DNA of 5,465 nucleotides. Origin: an uncultured Actinoplanes sp. Its GTDB lineage: Bacteria > Actinomycetota > Actinomycetes > Mycobacteriales > Micromonosporaceae. Within the stretch, counting starts at the first letter, position 1. Every line of letters begins with the position of its first letter. The notes beneath the pieces were generated by a model that was given only the letters and a program-made list of their open reading frames with translations, searched no databases and was not told where the DNA came from. The DNA is taken from positions 1 through 5,465 of the forward strand of contig CAKUMG010000477.1 in assembly GCA_934667465.1 (NCBI GenBank), in the 5' to 3' direction. Below are positions 1-5,356 of the stretch, piece after piece. A program made the translations under genes and the position numbers.

Positions 1-120
1 GGTGACCGCCCCACCGGCGACCGCACCTACGGTGACCGCCCCACCGGCGACCGCACCTACGGTGACCGCCCCACCGGCGACCGCACCTACGGTGACCGCC
101 CCACCGGTGACCGTGCGTAC
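1..120 (+). repeat. 30-bp tandem repeat, four copies, in coding sequence
   Basis: Units lie at 1-30, 31-60, 61-90 and 91-120. The first three are identical base for base; the fourth differs at three positions (107, 114 and 116). The period is ten codons, so copy-number change keeps the reading frame. Each unit is built from two GDR half-units. Base-level identity, including silent positions, indicates recent expansion. The array may continue to the left of the window. Confidence 0.95.
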
Positions 121-258
121 GGCGACCGTTCGGCCCGCAACTTCGGCGACCGCCCGGCCGGCGGCTACCGCCGCGAGGGTGGCCACAACGACCGCAACGA
201 CCGCCGTGACCAGGGCGGCAACCGTTTCCAGAGCGGCCGCCCGGCGCACACCCACTGA
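1..258 (+). CDS. C-terminal repeat tail of a probable DEAD-box RNA helicase (5' partial)
   Basis: Only the last 85 codons are present; the reading frame begins at base 1, is open from the window edge, and stops with TGA at 256-258. The peptide is very low in complexity: four successive 10-residue units of GDRPTGDRTY (the fourth reads GDRPTGDRAY), then looser GDR-containing sequence and an Asn/Arg/Gly/Asp-rich end finishing PAHTH. Arg-, Gly- and Asp-rich disordered tails of this style are known from actinobacterial DEAD-box RNA helicases, where they are thought to contact RNA. No helicase motif lies in the window, so the family call is inference from the tail alone; another RNA-binding protein with an RGG-like tail is possible. 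A second frame (+2) is also open across this stretch but reads as a monotonous Thr/Ala/Pro artefact. A strong terminator lies just downstream, so this is the last gene of its transcript. Confidence 0.55.
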   Translation, partial: GDRPTGDRTYGDRPTGDRTYGDRPTGDRTYGDRPTGDRAYGDRSARNFGDRPAGGYRREGGHNDRNDRRDQGGNRFQSGRPAHTH

Positions 259-288
259 CGGGTGACCCACGGTAGTTGAGACACACGG

Positions 289-318
289 AACGCCCCCGGC
301 ATCTGCCGGGGGCGTTTT
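289..318 (+). terminator. Intrinsic (Rho-independent) terminator after the repeat-tail gene
   Basis: The arms at 289-300 and 305-316 are perfectly complementary over 12 bp, mostly G-C, around an ATCT loop at 301-304. The downstream arm runs into a short T tract (315-318). It lies about 30 nt after the TGA at 258. The T run is on the plus strand only, so it should stop transcription rightward. It separates the repeat-tail gene from the next gene. Confidence 0.88.
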
Positions 319-365
319 CCGTGGAAGTACTGGTTCCCGGCGGCCGGGGCGGGTATCGATAGAGC

Positions 366-989
366 ATGGCTGCTCTGCCCACGTCCCTCTTCTGGGAGCG
401 CCGAGACCACCCCGGCAGCGAGCACGCCCTCGTCCAGCAGACGGGCACCGGGTTCCTCGCCCGGGGCACGGCGCTGGCCGTCGATCCGGTCGCCTACACC
501 GCCCGCTACGAGCTGCGCACCGACGCGGGGTGGGCCACGACCTCGCTGGAGGTCAGCAGCGAGGGCGCGGGCTGGCGGCGTACGGTCAAGTTGGAAGCCG
601 GCGGCGGAGGGTGGCGGGTGACCACCGCGGAGCAGGGCGATCTGGACGCAGCGCTGGCTGCCAGCGGGCACGCCGCCGCGGGGATGGCGGGCACCGCGGA
701 CCCCGACCGGCTGATCGGGGCGTACGACGTCGATCTGACCGGTTCGCCGCTGACGAACACGCTGCCGGTCCGCCGGCTGGGGCTGCTCGGGGCGGAGTCC
801 GGCACCGCGCACCGGATCAGCGTCGCGTGGGTGCTGCTGCCCAGCCTGGAGGTGATCCAGGCGGATCAGATCTACACCTCGCTCGGCGACGGCAAGATCC
901 GCTTCGCGAACGAGACCTTCAGCGCCGATCTGACCGTCGACGACCAGGGTTTCATCACCGACTACCCCGGCCTGGCCGAGCGGAGATGA
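366..989 (+). CDS. Putative glycolipid-binding domain protein (PF06475 family)
   Basis: The 207-residue product matches my recollection of the single-domain 'putative glycolipid-binding' family (PF06475, formerly DUF1089) over its whole length, and is about the usual family size. Visible hallmarks are the YELRTDAGWATTSLEV strand region (residues 48-63), the core DVDLTGSPLTNTLPVRRL (121-138) and the closing strands through DQGFITDYPG (193-202). There is no signal peptide or membrane segment, so a cytoplasmic location is expected. A solved family member has a LolA/LolB-like lipid-binding fold, which is the basis of the family name; the true ligand is unknown. The ATG at 366 is the most upstream start possible, because an in-frame TAG sits at 360-362. 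No convincing Shine-Dalgarno precedes it, so translation may be leaderless or weakly initiated. The gene stands alone between a terminator and a convergent operon. Its last codons and stop form the first unit of a tandem repeat. Confidence 0.85.
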   Translation: MAALPTSLFWERRDHPGSEHALVQQTGTGFLARGTALAVDPVAYTARYELRTDAGWATTSLEVSSEGAGWRRTVKLEAGGGGWRVTTAEQGDLDAALAASGHAAAGMAGTADPDRLIGAYDVDLTGSPLTNTLPVRRLGLLGAESGTAHRISVAWVLLPSLEVIQADQIYTSLGDGKIRFANETFSADLTVDDQGFITDYPGLAERR

Positions 990-1080
990 CCGGCCGGCCT
1001 GGCCGAGCGGAGATGACCGGCCGGCCTGGCGGAGCGGAGATGACCGGCGGCCGGCCCGGCGGAGCGGAGATGGCCGACGG
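971..1080. repeat. Tandem 27-30 bp repeat copying the end of the glycolipid-binding gene
   Basis: Four units are visible: 971-997 and 998-1024 (27 bp, identical), 1025-1054 (30 bp, one substitution plus a GCG-type insertion), and a degenerate fourth at 1055-1080. The first unit contains the final codons (LAERR) and stop of the gene ending at 989. As 27 is a multiple of three, the TGA recurs in the same frame at 1014-1016 and 1041-1043; in the fourth unit it has become TGG. GGCCGGCC palindromes occur at the junctions (992-999, 1019-1026, 1049-1056). At the first junction CGGCC (991-995) can pair with GGCCG (1001-1005). These GC hairpins lack a T tract, so a role in ending transcription between the convergent genes is only possible. 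The array fills most of the 108-nt gap between the two genes. Confidence 0.93.
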
Positions 1081-1097
1081 GACAGCCGGCGCGCGGG

Positions 1098-2561
1098 TCA
1101 GGCGTTGTCGCGGATCCAGGCGACGCAGGTCTTGTCGACGGTGCTGAACGGCCGCCCGAAGGCCTCCTGTGAGGCCGGTTCGAGGTCCTTCTCCTCGCGC
1201 AGGTAGAGCCGGACGAACGTGAAGAGCGCCTTCTGCCCGTACTTCTTGGCGAGGCAGTCGGCGGCGAAGTGCCCGAAGCCGTAGAACGCGTCGCCCTCCT
1301 CCTCGCGGGCGTCGGAGGACATCGCCCCGGCCGCGATCGTGGTGGGTGCGTCGTCGCCGCGGACGATCTCGCGGACCGACGTGCGCCGCCAGCTGGAGGT
1401 GGCCGGCTGTGGGTACCACCCGATGTATTCGGCGATGCCCTCCTTGAGCCACATGTCGCCCTGGCCCCACTCCTTGCGGTGCAGCGTGCCGATCGTGACC
1501 ACGTGGGCGAGCTCGTGCTGCACGGTGGTCTCCAGCAGGCGCCGGTGCCTGCGCAGCTCGTCCATGTTGAGCACGACGTCCATGCCGCTCTCGCCGAGCG
1601 GGACGGCGTAGCCGACGACCCACTTGTCGTCGATGCCGCCGAACCAGCTCTTCCACTCCTTGGTGCCGGCGAGGTAGATGCGATAGCGCTGCTGCGGGTT
1701 GCCGACGAGCGCGGCGAAGCGGTCGTTGACCTTCGCGGCGGCCTCGGCGATCGGCTGGACCTCCGCGAAGTGCTTCTTCTGGCCGGGCAGGGCGGCGAGG
1801 GTGACCCGCTCGCCCTGGGAGAAGACGAGGCCCCCGGCATCCCACGGCGCCGGCTGGAACGTGTCGTCGGTGCGCTCGGTGGACGAGGAGGTGAGCACCC
1901 ACCGGCCGCCGACCGGCTCGAGCCTCACCTTGTGCACCGTCATGGGCCCCACGTCGGGGTCGTCGCAGGCGTTGTCCCGCAGGCAGTAGTAGATCCGGGC
2001 CCGCGCGGTGATCCGGGTGGCGGTGTCGTCGCCGGTGTTGTCGGTGACCAGGTCGTAGTCGAAGCGCGCGACGCCGAGCGAGCGCAGCGAGCGGAACATC
2101 GCCCCGTAGCGCGCGCGGAGCTTCTCCTGCTCGGGGTCGACGGCGGCCAGCCACGCCTGCTCGTCACCCGCGAGCAGGGCCTCCGCCTGCTCGTCGAGGG
2201 ACGCGGAGGCGCCCTCGAGCGGGGTGAGCTTGCGGGGCGGCGCGGCCTCGGCCAGCGTGGGGAGCGGCTGCTGCCCGGCCACGAAGAGGACACCGCCGGC
2301 GGTCACCAGCGCGGCGACGAGCGCGAGCAGCCCCGCGATCAGCAGACCCCGGCGGCGGCGCCGCGGCGCGGGCGGCAGCGGGAGCGGCTGGGCGCCCGGC
2401 ACCAGCACGACCGGCGGCATCTGGTACAGCTCGACCGGCGCGGGCGGGAGGTATTCGCCCGGGTAGGGCGCCCGCTGCTGCGGAACCCACGGCTGGGACG
2501 GCCCCGTCGGACCCGGCCAGGCGGCCGGTGGGGTGCTGACATCCTCGCCGTCATCGGGCAC
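1098..2561 (-). CDS. Membrane-anchored zinc metalloprotease (peptidase MA-like) with NTF2-like region
   Basis: The 487-residue product has four parts. Residues 1-66 are Pro-rich and probably cytoplasmic. A basic stop (RRRRR, 67-71) precedes one hydrophobic helix (about 72-95), suggesting an N-in, C-out protein. Residues about 115-235 resemble an NTF2/SnoaL-like fold (ALLAGDEQAWLAAVDP, then WVLTSSSTER). The C-terminal half carries the gluzincin signature HELAH (349-353) followed by WLKEGIAEY (371-379). His349, His353 and Glu374 are the expected zinc ligands and Glu350 the catalytic base, as in the peptidase MA-like families. Cys193/Cys199 and Cys436/Cys479 could form disulfides outside the membrane. 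The GTG start at 2561 is supported by GAGGAG 5 nt upstream. It is probably the last gene of the operon with the cysteine enzyme, 49 nt after that gene's stop with no terminator between. The substrate is unknown. Confidence 0.82.
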   Translation of the reverse strand: MPDDGEDVSTPPAAWPGPTGPSQPWVPQQRAPYPGEYLPPAPVELYQMPPVVLVPGAQPLPLPPAPRRRRRGLLIAGLLALVAALVTAGGVLFVAGQQPLPTLAEAAPPRKLTPLEGASASLDEQAEALLAGDEQAWLAAVDPEQEKLRARYGAMFRSLRSLGVARFDYDLVTDNTGDDTATRITARARIYYCLRDNACDDPDVGPMTVHKVRLEPVGGRWVLTSSSTERTDDTFQPAPWDAGGLVFSQGERVTLAALPGQKKHFAEVQPIAEAAAKVNDRFAALVGNPQQRYRIYLAGTKEWKSWFGGIDDKWVVGYAVPLGESGMDVVLNMDELRRHRRLLETTVQHELAHVVTIGTLHRKEWGQGDMWLKEGIAEYIGWYPQPATSSWRRTSVREIVRGDDAPTTIAAGAMSSDAREEEGDAFYGFGHFAADCLAKKYGQKALFTFVRLYLREEKDLEPASQEAFGRPFSTVDKTCVAWIRDNA

Positions 2562-2566
2562 GGGCG

Positions 2567-2572
2567 CTCCTC
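2567..2572 (-). promoter_or_regulatory. Shine-Dalgarno fixing the GTG start of the metalloprotease
   Basis: The minus strand reads GAGGAG, then 5 nt, then the GTG start at 2561. It is one of only two strong Shine-Dalgarno sites in the window, and it selects GTG over later in-frame starts. Confidence 0.8.
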
Positions 2573-2610
2573 GAACGTGAATCCGTTTGCGCCTGCGATC
2601 CTCCCATGGA

Positions 2611-3729
2611 TCAGCCGGGCCCGGACCCCCGCTCCGTCAGCTCCGGCGCGAACCGGCCGGTGGCCAGGAAGTCCTTGATCGTGGCGAGCGGCCCGTCGAG
2701 CGCAAGCCCCTGCTCCGCGACCCAGGCGTCCGAGTAGTACGTGTCCGCGTACCGCTCGCCGCCGTCGCAGATCAGCGAGACCACCGATCCCGTACGCCCC
2801 TCGGCGCGCATCTCGGCGATCAGCCCGAACACCCCCCACAGGTTCGTGCCCGTGGATCCGCCGACCCGCCGGCCCAGCACCGCCGAGCCCGCGCGCATGG
2901 CCGCGATGCTGGCGGCGTCCGGCACCTGGATCATGCGGTCGACGACGGCGGGCAGGAACGAGGCCTCGACGCGCGGCCGGCCGATCCCCTCGATGCGCGA
3001 GCCGCGCCCGGTCGAGAGGGTCCAGTCCTGGCTCTCGTACGCGGGCCAGAACGCCGAGCCCTCCGGGTCCACCACGCACAGCTTGGTGTCGAGGCGCTTG
3101 TAGCGCGCATAGCGCCCGATCGTCGCGCTCGTGCCGCCGGTGCCCGCGCCGACCACGACCCAGCTCGGCACCGGGAAGCGCTCCAGGCCCAGCTGCGCGT
3201 AGATGGACTCCGCGATGTTGTTGTTGCCGCGCCAGTCGGTGGCCCGCTCGGCGTAGGTGAACTGGTCCATGAAGTGCCCGCCCAGGTCGTCGGCGAGCCG
3301 CCGGGCCGTGGCGACGACCGTCGTCGGGTCCGCGACCAGGTGGCACTTGCCGCCCTGGAACTCGATCAGCGAGACCTTCTCCGGCGACGTGGTGGCCGGC
3401 ATGACCGCGATGAAGTCCAGGCCCAGCATCCGGGCGAAGTACGCCTCGCTCACCGCCGTGGAGCCGGACGACGCCTCGACGATCGTGGTGTCCGGGCCGA
3501 TCCAGCCGTTGCAGAGGGCGTACAGGAAGAGCGAGCGCGCCAGGCGGTGCTTGAGCGAGCCGGTCGGGTGCGACGACTCGTCCTTGAGATAGAGGTCGAT
3601 CCCCCACTGCACGGGCAGCGGGAACGGGAGCAGGTGGGTGTCCGCCGAGCGGTTGGCGTCGGCCTCCACCACGGCGATGGCGTCGCTGGTCCACTGCCGC
3701 ACTGCGGTGTCACATCGGTCGAATTGCAT
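2611..3729 (-). CDS. cds1: PLP-dependent cysteine desulfhydrase / cysteine synthase-like enzyme (Cds1 type)
   Basis: The 372-residue protein is a fold-type II PLP enzyme of the cysteine synthase family. It closely resembles, as I recall it, mycobacterial Cds1 (Rv3684), which breaks L-cysteine into H2S, pyruvate and ammonia. Visible elements are [14 protein letters not shown] (49-62), with Lys60 as the expected Schiff-base lysine; the substrate loop EASSGST (85-91); [14 protein letters not shown] (162-175); the phosphate-binding GAGTGGT (194-200); [12 protein letters not shown] (244-255); [13 protein letters not shown] (287-299); and [14 protein letters not shown] (321-334). No signal or membrane segment is seen, so it should be cytosolic. 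The ATG at 3729 lies 2 nt after the Lrp gene stop, with only a weak GGGGA-like ribosome site inside that gene, so translational coupling is likely. An upstream in-frame extension to 3918 is open but lies inside the Lrp gene and is rejected. Desulfhydrase versus synthase activity cannot be proved from sequence; adjacency to an Lrp regulator favours cysteine breakdown. Confidence 0.85.
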   Translation of the reverse strand: MQFDRCDTAVRQWTSDAIAVVEADANRSADTHLLPFPLPVQWGIDLYLKDESSHPTGSLKHRLARSLFLYALCNGWIGPDTTIVEASSGSTAVSEAYFARMLGLDFIAVMPATTSPEKVSLIEFQGGKCHLVADPTTVVATARRLADDLGGHFMDQFTYAERATDWRGNNNIAESIYAQLGLERFPVPSWVVVGAGTGGTSATIGRYARYKRLDTKLCVVDPEGSAFWPAYESQDWTLSTGRGSRIEGIGRPRVEASFLPAVVDRMIQVPDAASIAAMRAGSAVLGRRVGGSTGTNLWGVFGLIAEMRAEGRTGSVVSLICDGGERYADTYYSDAWVAEQGLALDGPLATIKDFLATGRFAPELTERGSGPG

Positions 3730-3731
3730 GC

Positions 3732-4193
3732 TCAGTTCCCCGCCGGGTCGCGGCCGGCCTGCGGCCGGTTCTCCCACTTGGTGGACAGCGCGATCGCCGT
3801 CCGGGTGGACGCCACCCCGGGCGTCCGGTTGATCCGCACGATCAGCTGCTCCAGCTCGGCGATCGTGCCCACCCGCACGGTGAGCTGGTAGGACTCCACG
3901 CCCGCCATGAAGTAGCACGACTCGATCTCCGGCATCGTACGCAGCGCGGCGAGCACGTCGTCGGTGTCCGCCCCGGAGTCCTCGATGATGCCGATCAGTG
4001 CCGTCACGCCGAGCCCCACGGACTCGGGCTCGATCTCCGCACGGTACGCCCGGATCGTCCCGGCGGTCTCGAGCTTCCCCACCCGCTCGTGCACCGCGGG
4101 GGCGGAGAGGCCCACCTGTCGGGCCAGCTCGGCGTAGGACGAGCGGGCGTTGTCCCGGAGCAGGCCGATGAGCCGCAGGTCGATGGCGTCCAT
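3732..4193 (-). CDS. Lrp/AsnC family transcriptional regulator
   Basis: The 153-residue product has the standard Lrp/AsnC layout and length. The N-terminal winged helix-turn-helix is [20 protein letters not shown] followed by [20 protein letters not shown] (21-40). A linker strand IRAYRAEI (47-54) leads to the RAM ligand-binding domain (about 62-135), with the turn [16 protein letters not shown] (91-106). Such proteins bind amino acids and form octamers or similar assemblies on DNA. In enterobacteria, Lrp-type regulators DecR and CcdR sense cysteine and switch on cysteine desulfidases. With the cysteine enzyme 2 nt downstream, this protein is probably a local cysteine-responsive regulator; that is inference. 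The ATG at 4193 has no Shine-Dalgarno, and a -10-like box lies 8 nt before it, suggesting a leaderless mRNA. The last ~15 residues ([13 protein letters not shown]) look disordered. Confidence 0.9.
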   Translation of the reverse strand: MDAIDLRLIGLLRDNARSSYAELARQVGLSAPAVHERVGKLETAGTIRAYRAEIEPESVGLGVTALIGIIEDSGADTDDVLAALRTMPEIESCYFMAGVESYQLTVRVGTIAELEQLIVRINRTPGVASTRTAIALSTKWENRPQAGRDPAGN

Positions 4194-4201
4194 GAGTGCA
4201 A

Positions 4202-4230
4202 AGGTTAGTGTGAGCCCGGGTCGGTGTTCA
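4202..4230 (-). promoter_or_regulatory. Probable promoter of the Lrp-cds1-protease operon
   Basis: On the minus strand a TGAACA hexamer (plus coordinates 4225-4230, 4 of 6 matches to TTGACA) and a TAACCT hexamer (4202-4207, TANNNT) are 17 nt apart. The -10 lies 8 nt before the ATG at 4193, so transcription would start at or next to the start codon. This fits the missing Shine-Dalgarno. The call rests on motif matching only. Confidence 0.5.
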
Positions 4231-4231
4231 C
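4210..4231. promoter_or_regulatory. 22-bp dyad, candidate operator for the Lrp regulator
   Basis: GTGAGC (4210-4215) and GTTCAC (4226-4231) form an inverted repeat with 5 of 6 matching positions around a 10-bp GC-rich centre. The dyad covers the inferred -35 and most of the spacer of the operon promoter, the expected place for autoregulation. Size and placement are compatible with an Lrp-family site, but the match is short and could be chance. Confidence 0.4.
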
Positions 4232-4285
4232 GCCCGGTAGTGGACGGCGAGCGCCCGGGCCGACAAGGATAGAAGACAACGTGGC

Positions 4286-4324
4286 AATCGGGGCTTTTTC
4301 CGCATTTCAGCGACTTGCGGATTT
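4286..4324. promoter_or_regulatory. Phased AT-rich tetramers upstream of bldC, candidate BldC site
   Basis: In otherwise GC-rich DNA, short AT-rich blocks occur near 4286 (AATC), 4295 (TTTT), 4304 (ATTT), 4313 (ACTT) and 4321 (ATTT), so steps are about 8-9 bp. Streptomyces BldC binds AT-rich direct repeats of roughly this spacing head to tail as cooperative multimers. The position just before the putative bldC promoter suggests autoregulation. This is pattern-level evidence only. Confidence 0.3.
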
Positions 4325-4330
4325 GGCCGA

Positions 4331-4339
4331 TGCTCTAAT
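4331..4339 (+). promoter_or_regulatory. Probable extended -10 promoter of bldC
   Basis: TGC followed by TCTAAT (4334-4339) matches an extended -10 with 5 of 6 hexamer positions. No good -35 lies at the usual distance, which is tolerated for extended -10 promoters or activator-dependent ones. Transcription would start near 4346, giving a leader of about 70 nt before the GTG at 4416. Confidence 0.45.
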
Positions 4340-4403
4340 GGCTTTACGTCCCGATCGAGCACGCCGACACGCACCGTGACCACCGGCGCTCCACAACGAA
4401 CCT

Positions 4404-4409
4404 GAGGAG
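4404..4409 (+). promoter_or_regulatory. Shine-Dalgarno fixing the GTG start of bldC
   Basis: GAGGAG lies 6 nt before the GTG at 4416. The strong site at ideal spacing selects this start, which gives a short N-terminus (MDTGDRLLTP) ahead of the helix-turn-helix. Confidence 0.8.
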
Positions 4410-4415
4410 AGGGCC

Positions 4416-4697
4416 GTGGACACAGGAGATCGACTGCTGACGCCCGGGGAGGTTGCCGCACTTTTCCGGGTCGACCCCAAGACCGTGACGCGCTGGGCAG
4501 CCGCCGGCCGCATCGGCAGCATCCGGACTCCGGGTGGCCACCGCCGGTTCCGCGAGTCGGAGGTCCGGGCGCTCCTCGAGGGTGAGGGCGCCGCGGTCGT
4601 GGAGGAGATGCGGGAGGACGACGCGGCGAACCGGCCGCGCAACGCCGGCCCGTCGAACCCGGGCGGTGGCTACGGCCCGCCCAACGGCCTACGCTGA
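4416..4697 (+). CDS. bldC: BldC-family MerR-like developmental regulator
   Basis: The 93-residue protein matches the BldC family, as I recall its Streptomyces member, across the whole DNA-binding domain. The helix-turn-helix LLTPGEVAALFRVDPKTVTRW spans residues 7-27, with PKTVTRWAAAG as recognition helix, and the wing RTPGGHRRFRESEV (37-50) follows. Unlike true MerR proteins there is no dimerisation coiled coil or effector domain. BldC proteins bind AT-rich direct repeats as head-to-tail multimers and, in Streptomyces, delay the onset of development. The last ~37 residues are extra compared with the roughly 68-residue Streptomyces protein: an acidic piece (EGEGAAVVEEMREDDA) and then a Gly/Pro/Asn-rich tail. 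The gene is alone on its strand, divergent from the Lrp operon, and its last 9 nt overlap the end of ubiX tail to tail. The start is GTG with a strong Shine-Dalgarno. Confidence 0.93.
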   Translation: MDTGDRLLTPGEVAALFRVDPKTVTRWAAAGRIGSIRTPGGHRRFRESEVRALLEGEGAAVVEEMREDDAANRPRNAGPSNPGGGYGPPNGLR

Positions 4698-5324
4698 CCG
4701 GGCACCGCCACCCAGCTCGCCGCGCCACCGCGTGAACAGGTCGTGCGGCACACCGAGGGCGTCGAGCACCTTCCCCGCCACGAAGTCCACCAGCTGCCGT
4801 GCCGTGGCCTCCGCGCCCGCGCCGTAGAAGCCGGGCGACGCCGGGAGCACGACCGCCCCGGCGTCGATGAGGGCGATCTGGTGCTCCAGATGGCTGCGCG
4901 TCACCGGCGTCTCGCGGGGGACGACGACCGTACGGCGGCGCTCCTTGAGGTTGACCTCGGCGGCCCGTTGCAGCAAATCCTTGGAGAGCCCGATCGCGAT
5001 GCCGGCACACGCCGCCGTGCTCGCCGGCACGACGGCCATGCCCTTCGCGGGATAGGAGCCGCTGCTCGGCCCCGCGGCGAGGTCGCTCGCCGGCCAGTAC
5101 GCCAGGTCGGCGGCGCCGAGGTCCCGGCCGAGCCAGGCGGCGACGTCGTCCTTCCAGTGCGCGTCCCGCACGGTGGCGCCGGTCTCGTCCAGCAACGTCA
5201 GCCGGGCCGCCTTGGAGATCACCAGGTCGACCGCCTCACCGGCGTCGAGGAGCGCGCCGACGACGGCCGCGGCGTACGGCGTACCGGAGGCTCCTGAGAC
5301 ACCGACGATCCACGGGTTTCGCAT
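4689..5324 (-). CDS. ubiX: UbiX-family flavin prenyltransferase
   Basis: The 211-residue product is a full-length UbiX. UbiX joins a dimethylallyl group to reduced FMN, making the prenylated FMN cofactor used by UbiD-type decarboxylases. Visible motifs are the flavin-binding GVSGASGTPYA (8-18), Ser38, SGSYPAKGMAVVPAS (88-102), RAAEVNLKERR (120-130), PRETP (136-140) and LPASPGFYG (160-168). Lys127, Arg137, Glu138 and Tyr167 line up, as I recall, with active-site residues of the Pseudomonas enzyme; Lys185 seems to replace an Arg there. The ATG at 5324 is the earliest start, as an in-frame TGA lies 6 nt upstream (5328-5330); no Shine-Dalgarno is evident. The stop TAG at 4689-4691 lies inside the bldC 3' end. 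In actinobacteria UbiX usually serves menaquinone synthesis; no UbiD is in the window, so the partner is unknown. It follows the partial gene at 5357 by 32 nt and may be cotranscribed with it. Confidence 0.94.
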   Translation of the reverse strand: MRNPWIVGVSGASGTPYAAAVVGALLDAGEAVDLVISKAARLTLLDETGATVRDAHWKDDVAAWLGRDLGAADLAYWPASDLAAGPSSGSYPAKGMAVVPASTAACAGIAIGLSKDLLQRAAEVNLKERRRTVVVPRETPVTRSHLEHQIALIDAGAVVLPASPGFYGAGAEATARQLVDFVAGKVLDALGVPHDLFTRWRGELGGGARSA

Positions 5325-5356
5325 ACGTCAAGCATGCACCCGCCACGCGACGAAGA

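Noticed and set aside
1..120. CRISPR-like direct repeats
   Set aside because: Units are contiguous with no unique spacers and are in frame with a coding tail.
2..265. 87-codon Thr/Ala/Pro repeat protein in frame 2
   Set aside because: It is the out-of-frame reading of the GDR repeat array; frame 1 gives a sensible RNA-binding-like tail and ends just before the terminator.
165..812. 215-codon minus-strand open frame antisense to the glycolipid-binding gene
   Set aside because: Its Arg/Pro/Gly/Ala-rich product matches nothing, it crosses the terminator, and the plus-strand frame has clear family motifs. It is a shadow of GC-rich coding DNA.
955..2154. 399-codon minus-strand frame with an Arg-rich product
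   Set aside because: It overlaps the metalloprotease in another frame, has no plausible domain, and its end is a translation of the 27-bp repeats.
1269..2678. 469-codon plus-strand open frame
   Set aside because: It is antisense to the metalloprotease, low in complexity, and has no ribosome site or domain.
2587..3891. 434-codon plus-strand open frame
   Set aside because: It lies antisense to the cysteine enzyme, which shows full PLP-family motifs; the plus frame is Arg/Ala-rich noise.
3730..3918. N-terminal extension of the cysteine enzyme to 3918
   Set aside because: It would run through the Lrp coding region in another frame with unrelated residues; the ATG at 3729 starts the recognisable protein and is coupled to the Lrp stop.
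4338..4379. 13-codon leader ORF with a TTA codon before bldC
   Set aside because: A TTA codon is tempting because of bldA-type control, but its ATG overlaps the inferred -10 box and would not be in the transcript, and it has no ribosome site. A TSS upstream of 4338 would reopen the question.
4228..5010. 260-codon minus-strand frame spanning bldC and part of ubiX
   Set aside because: It crosses two well-supported genes, and its product is Arg/Pro-rich without a domain.
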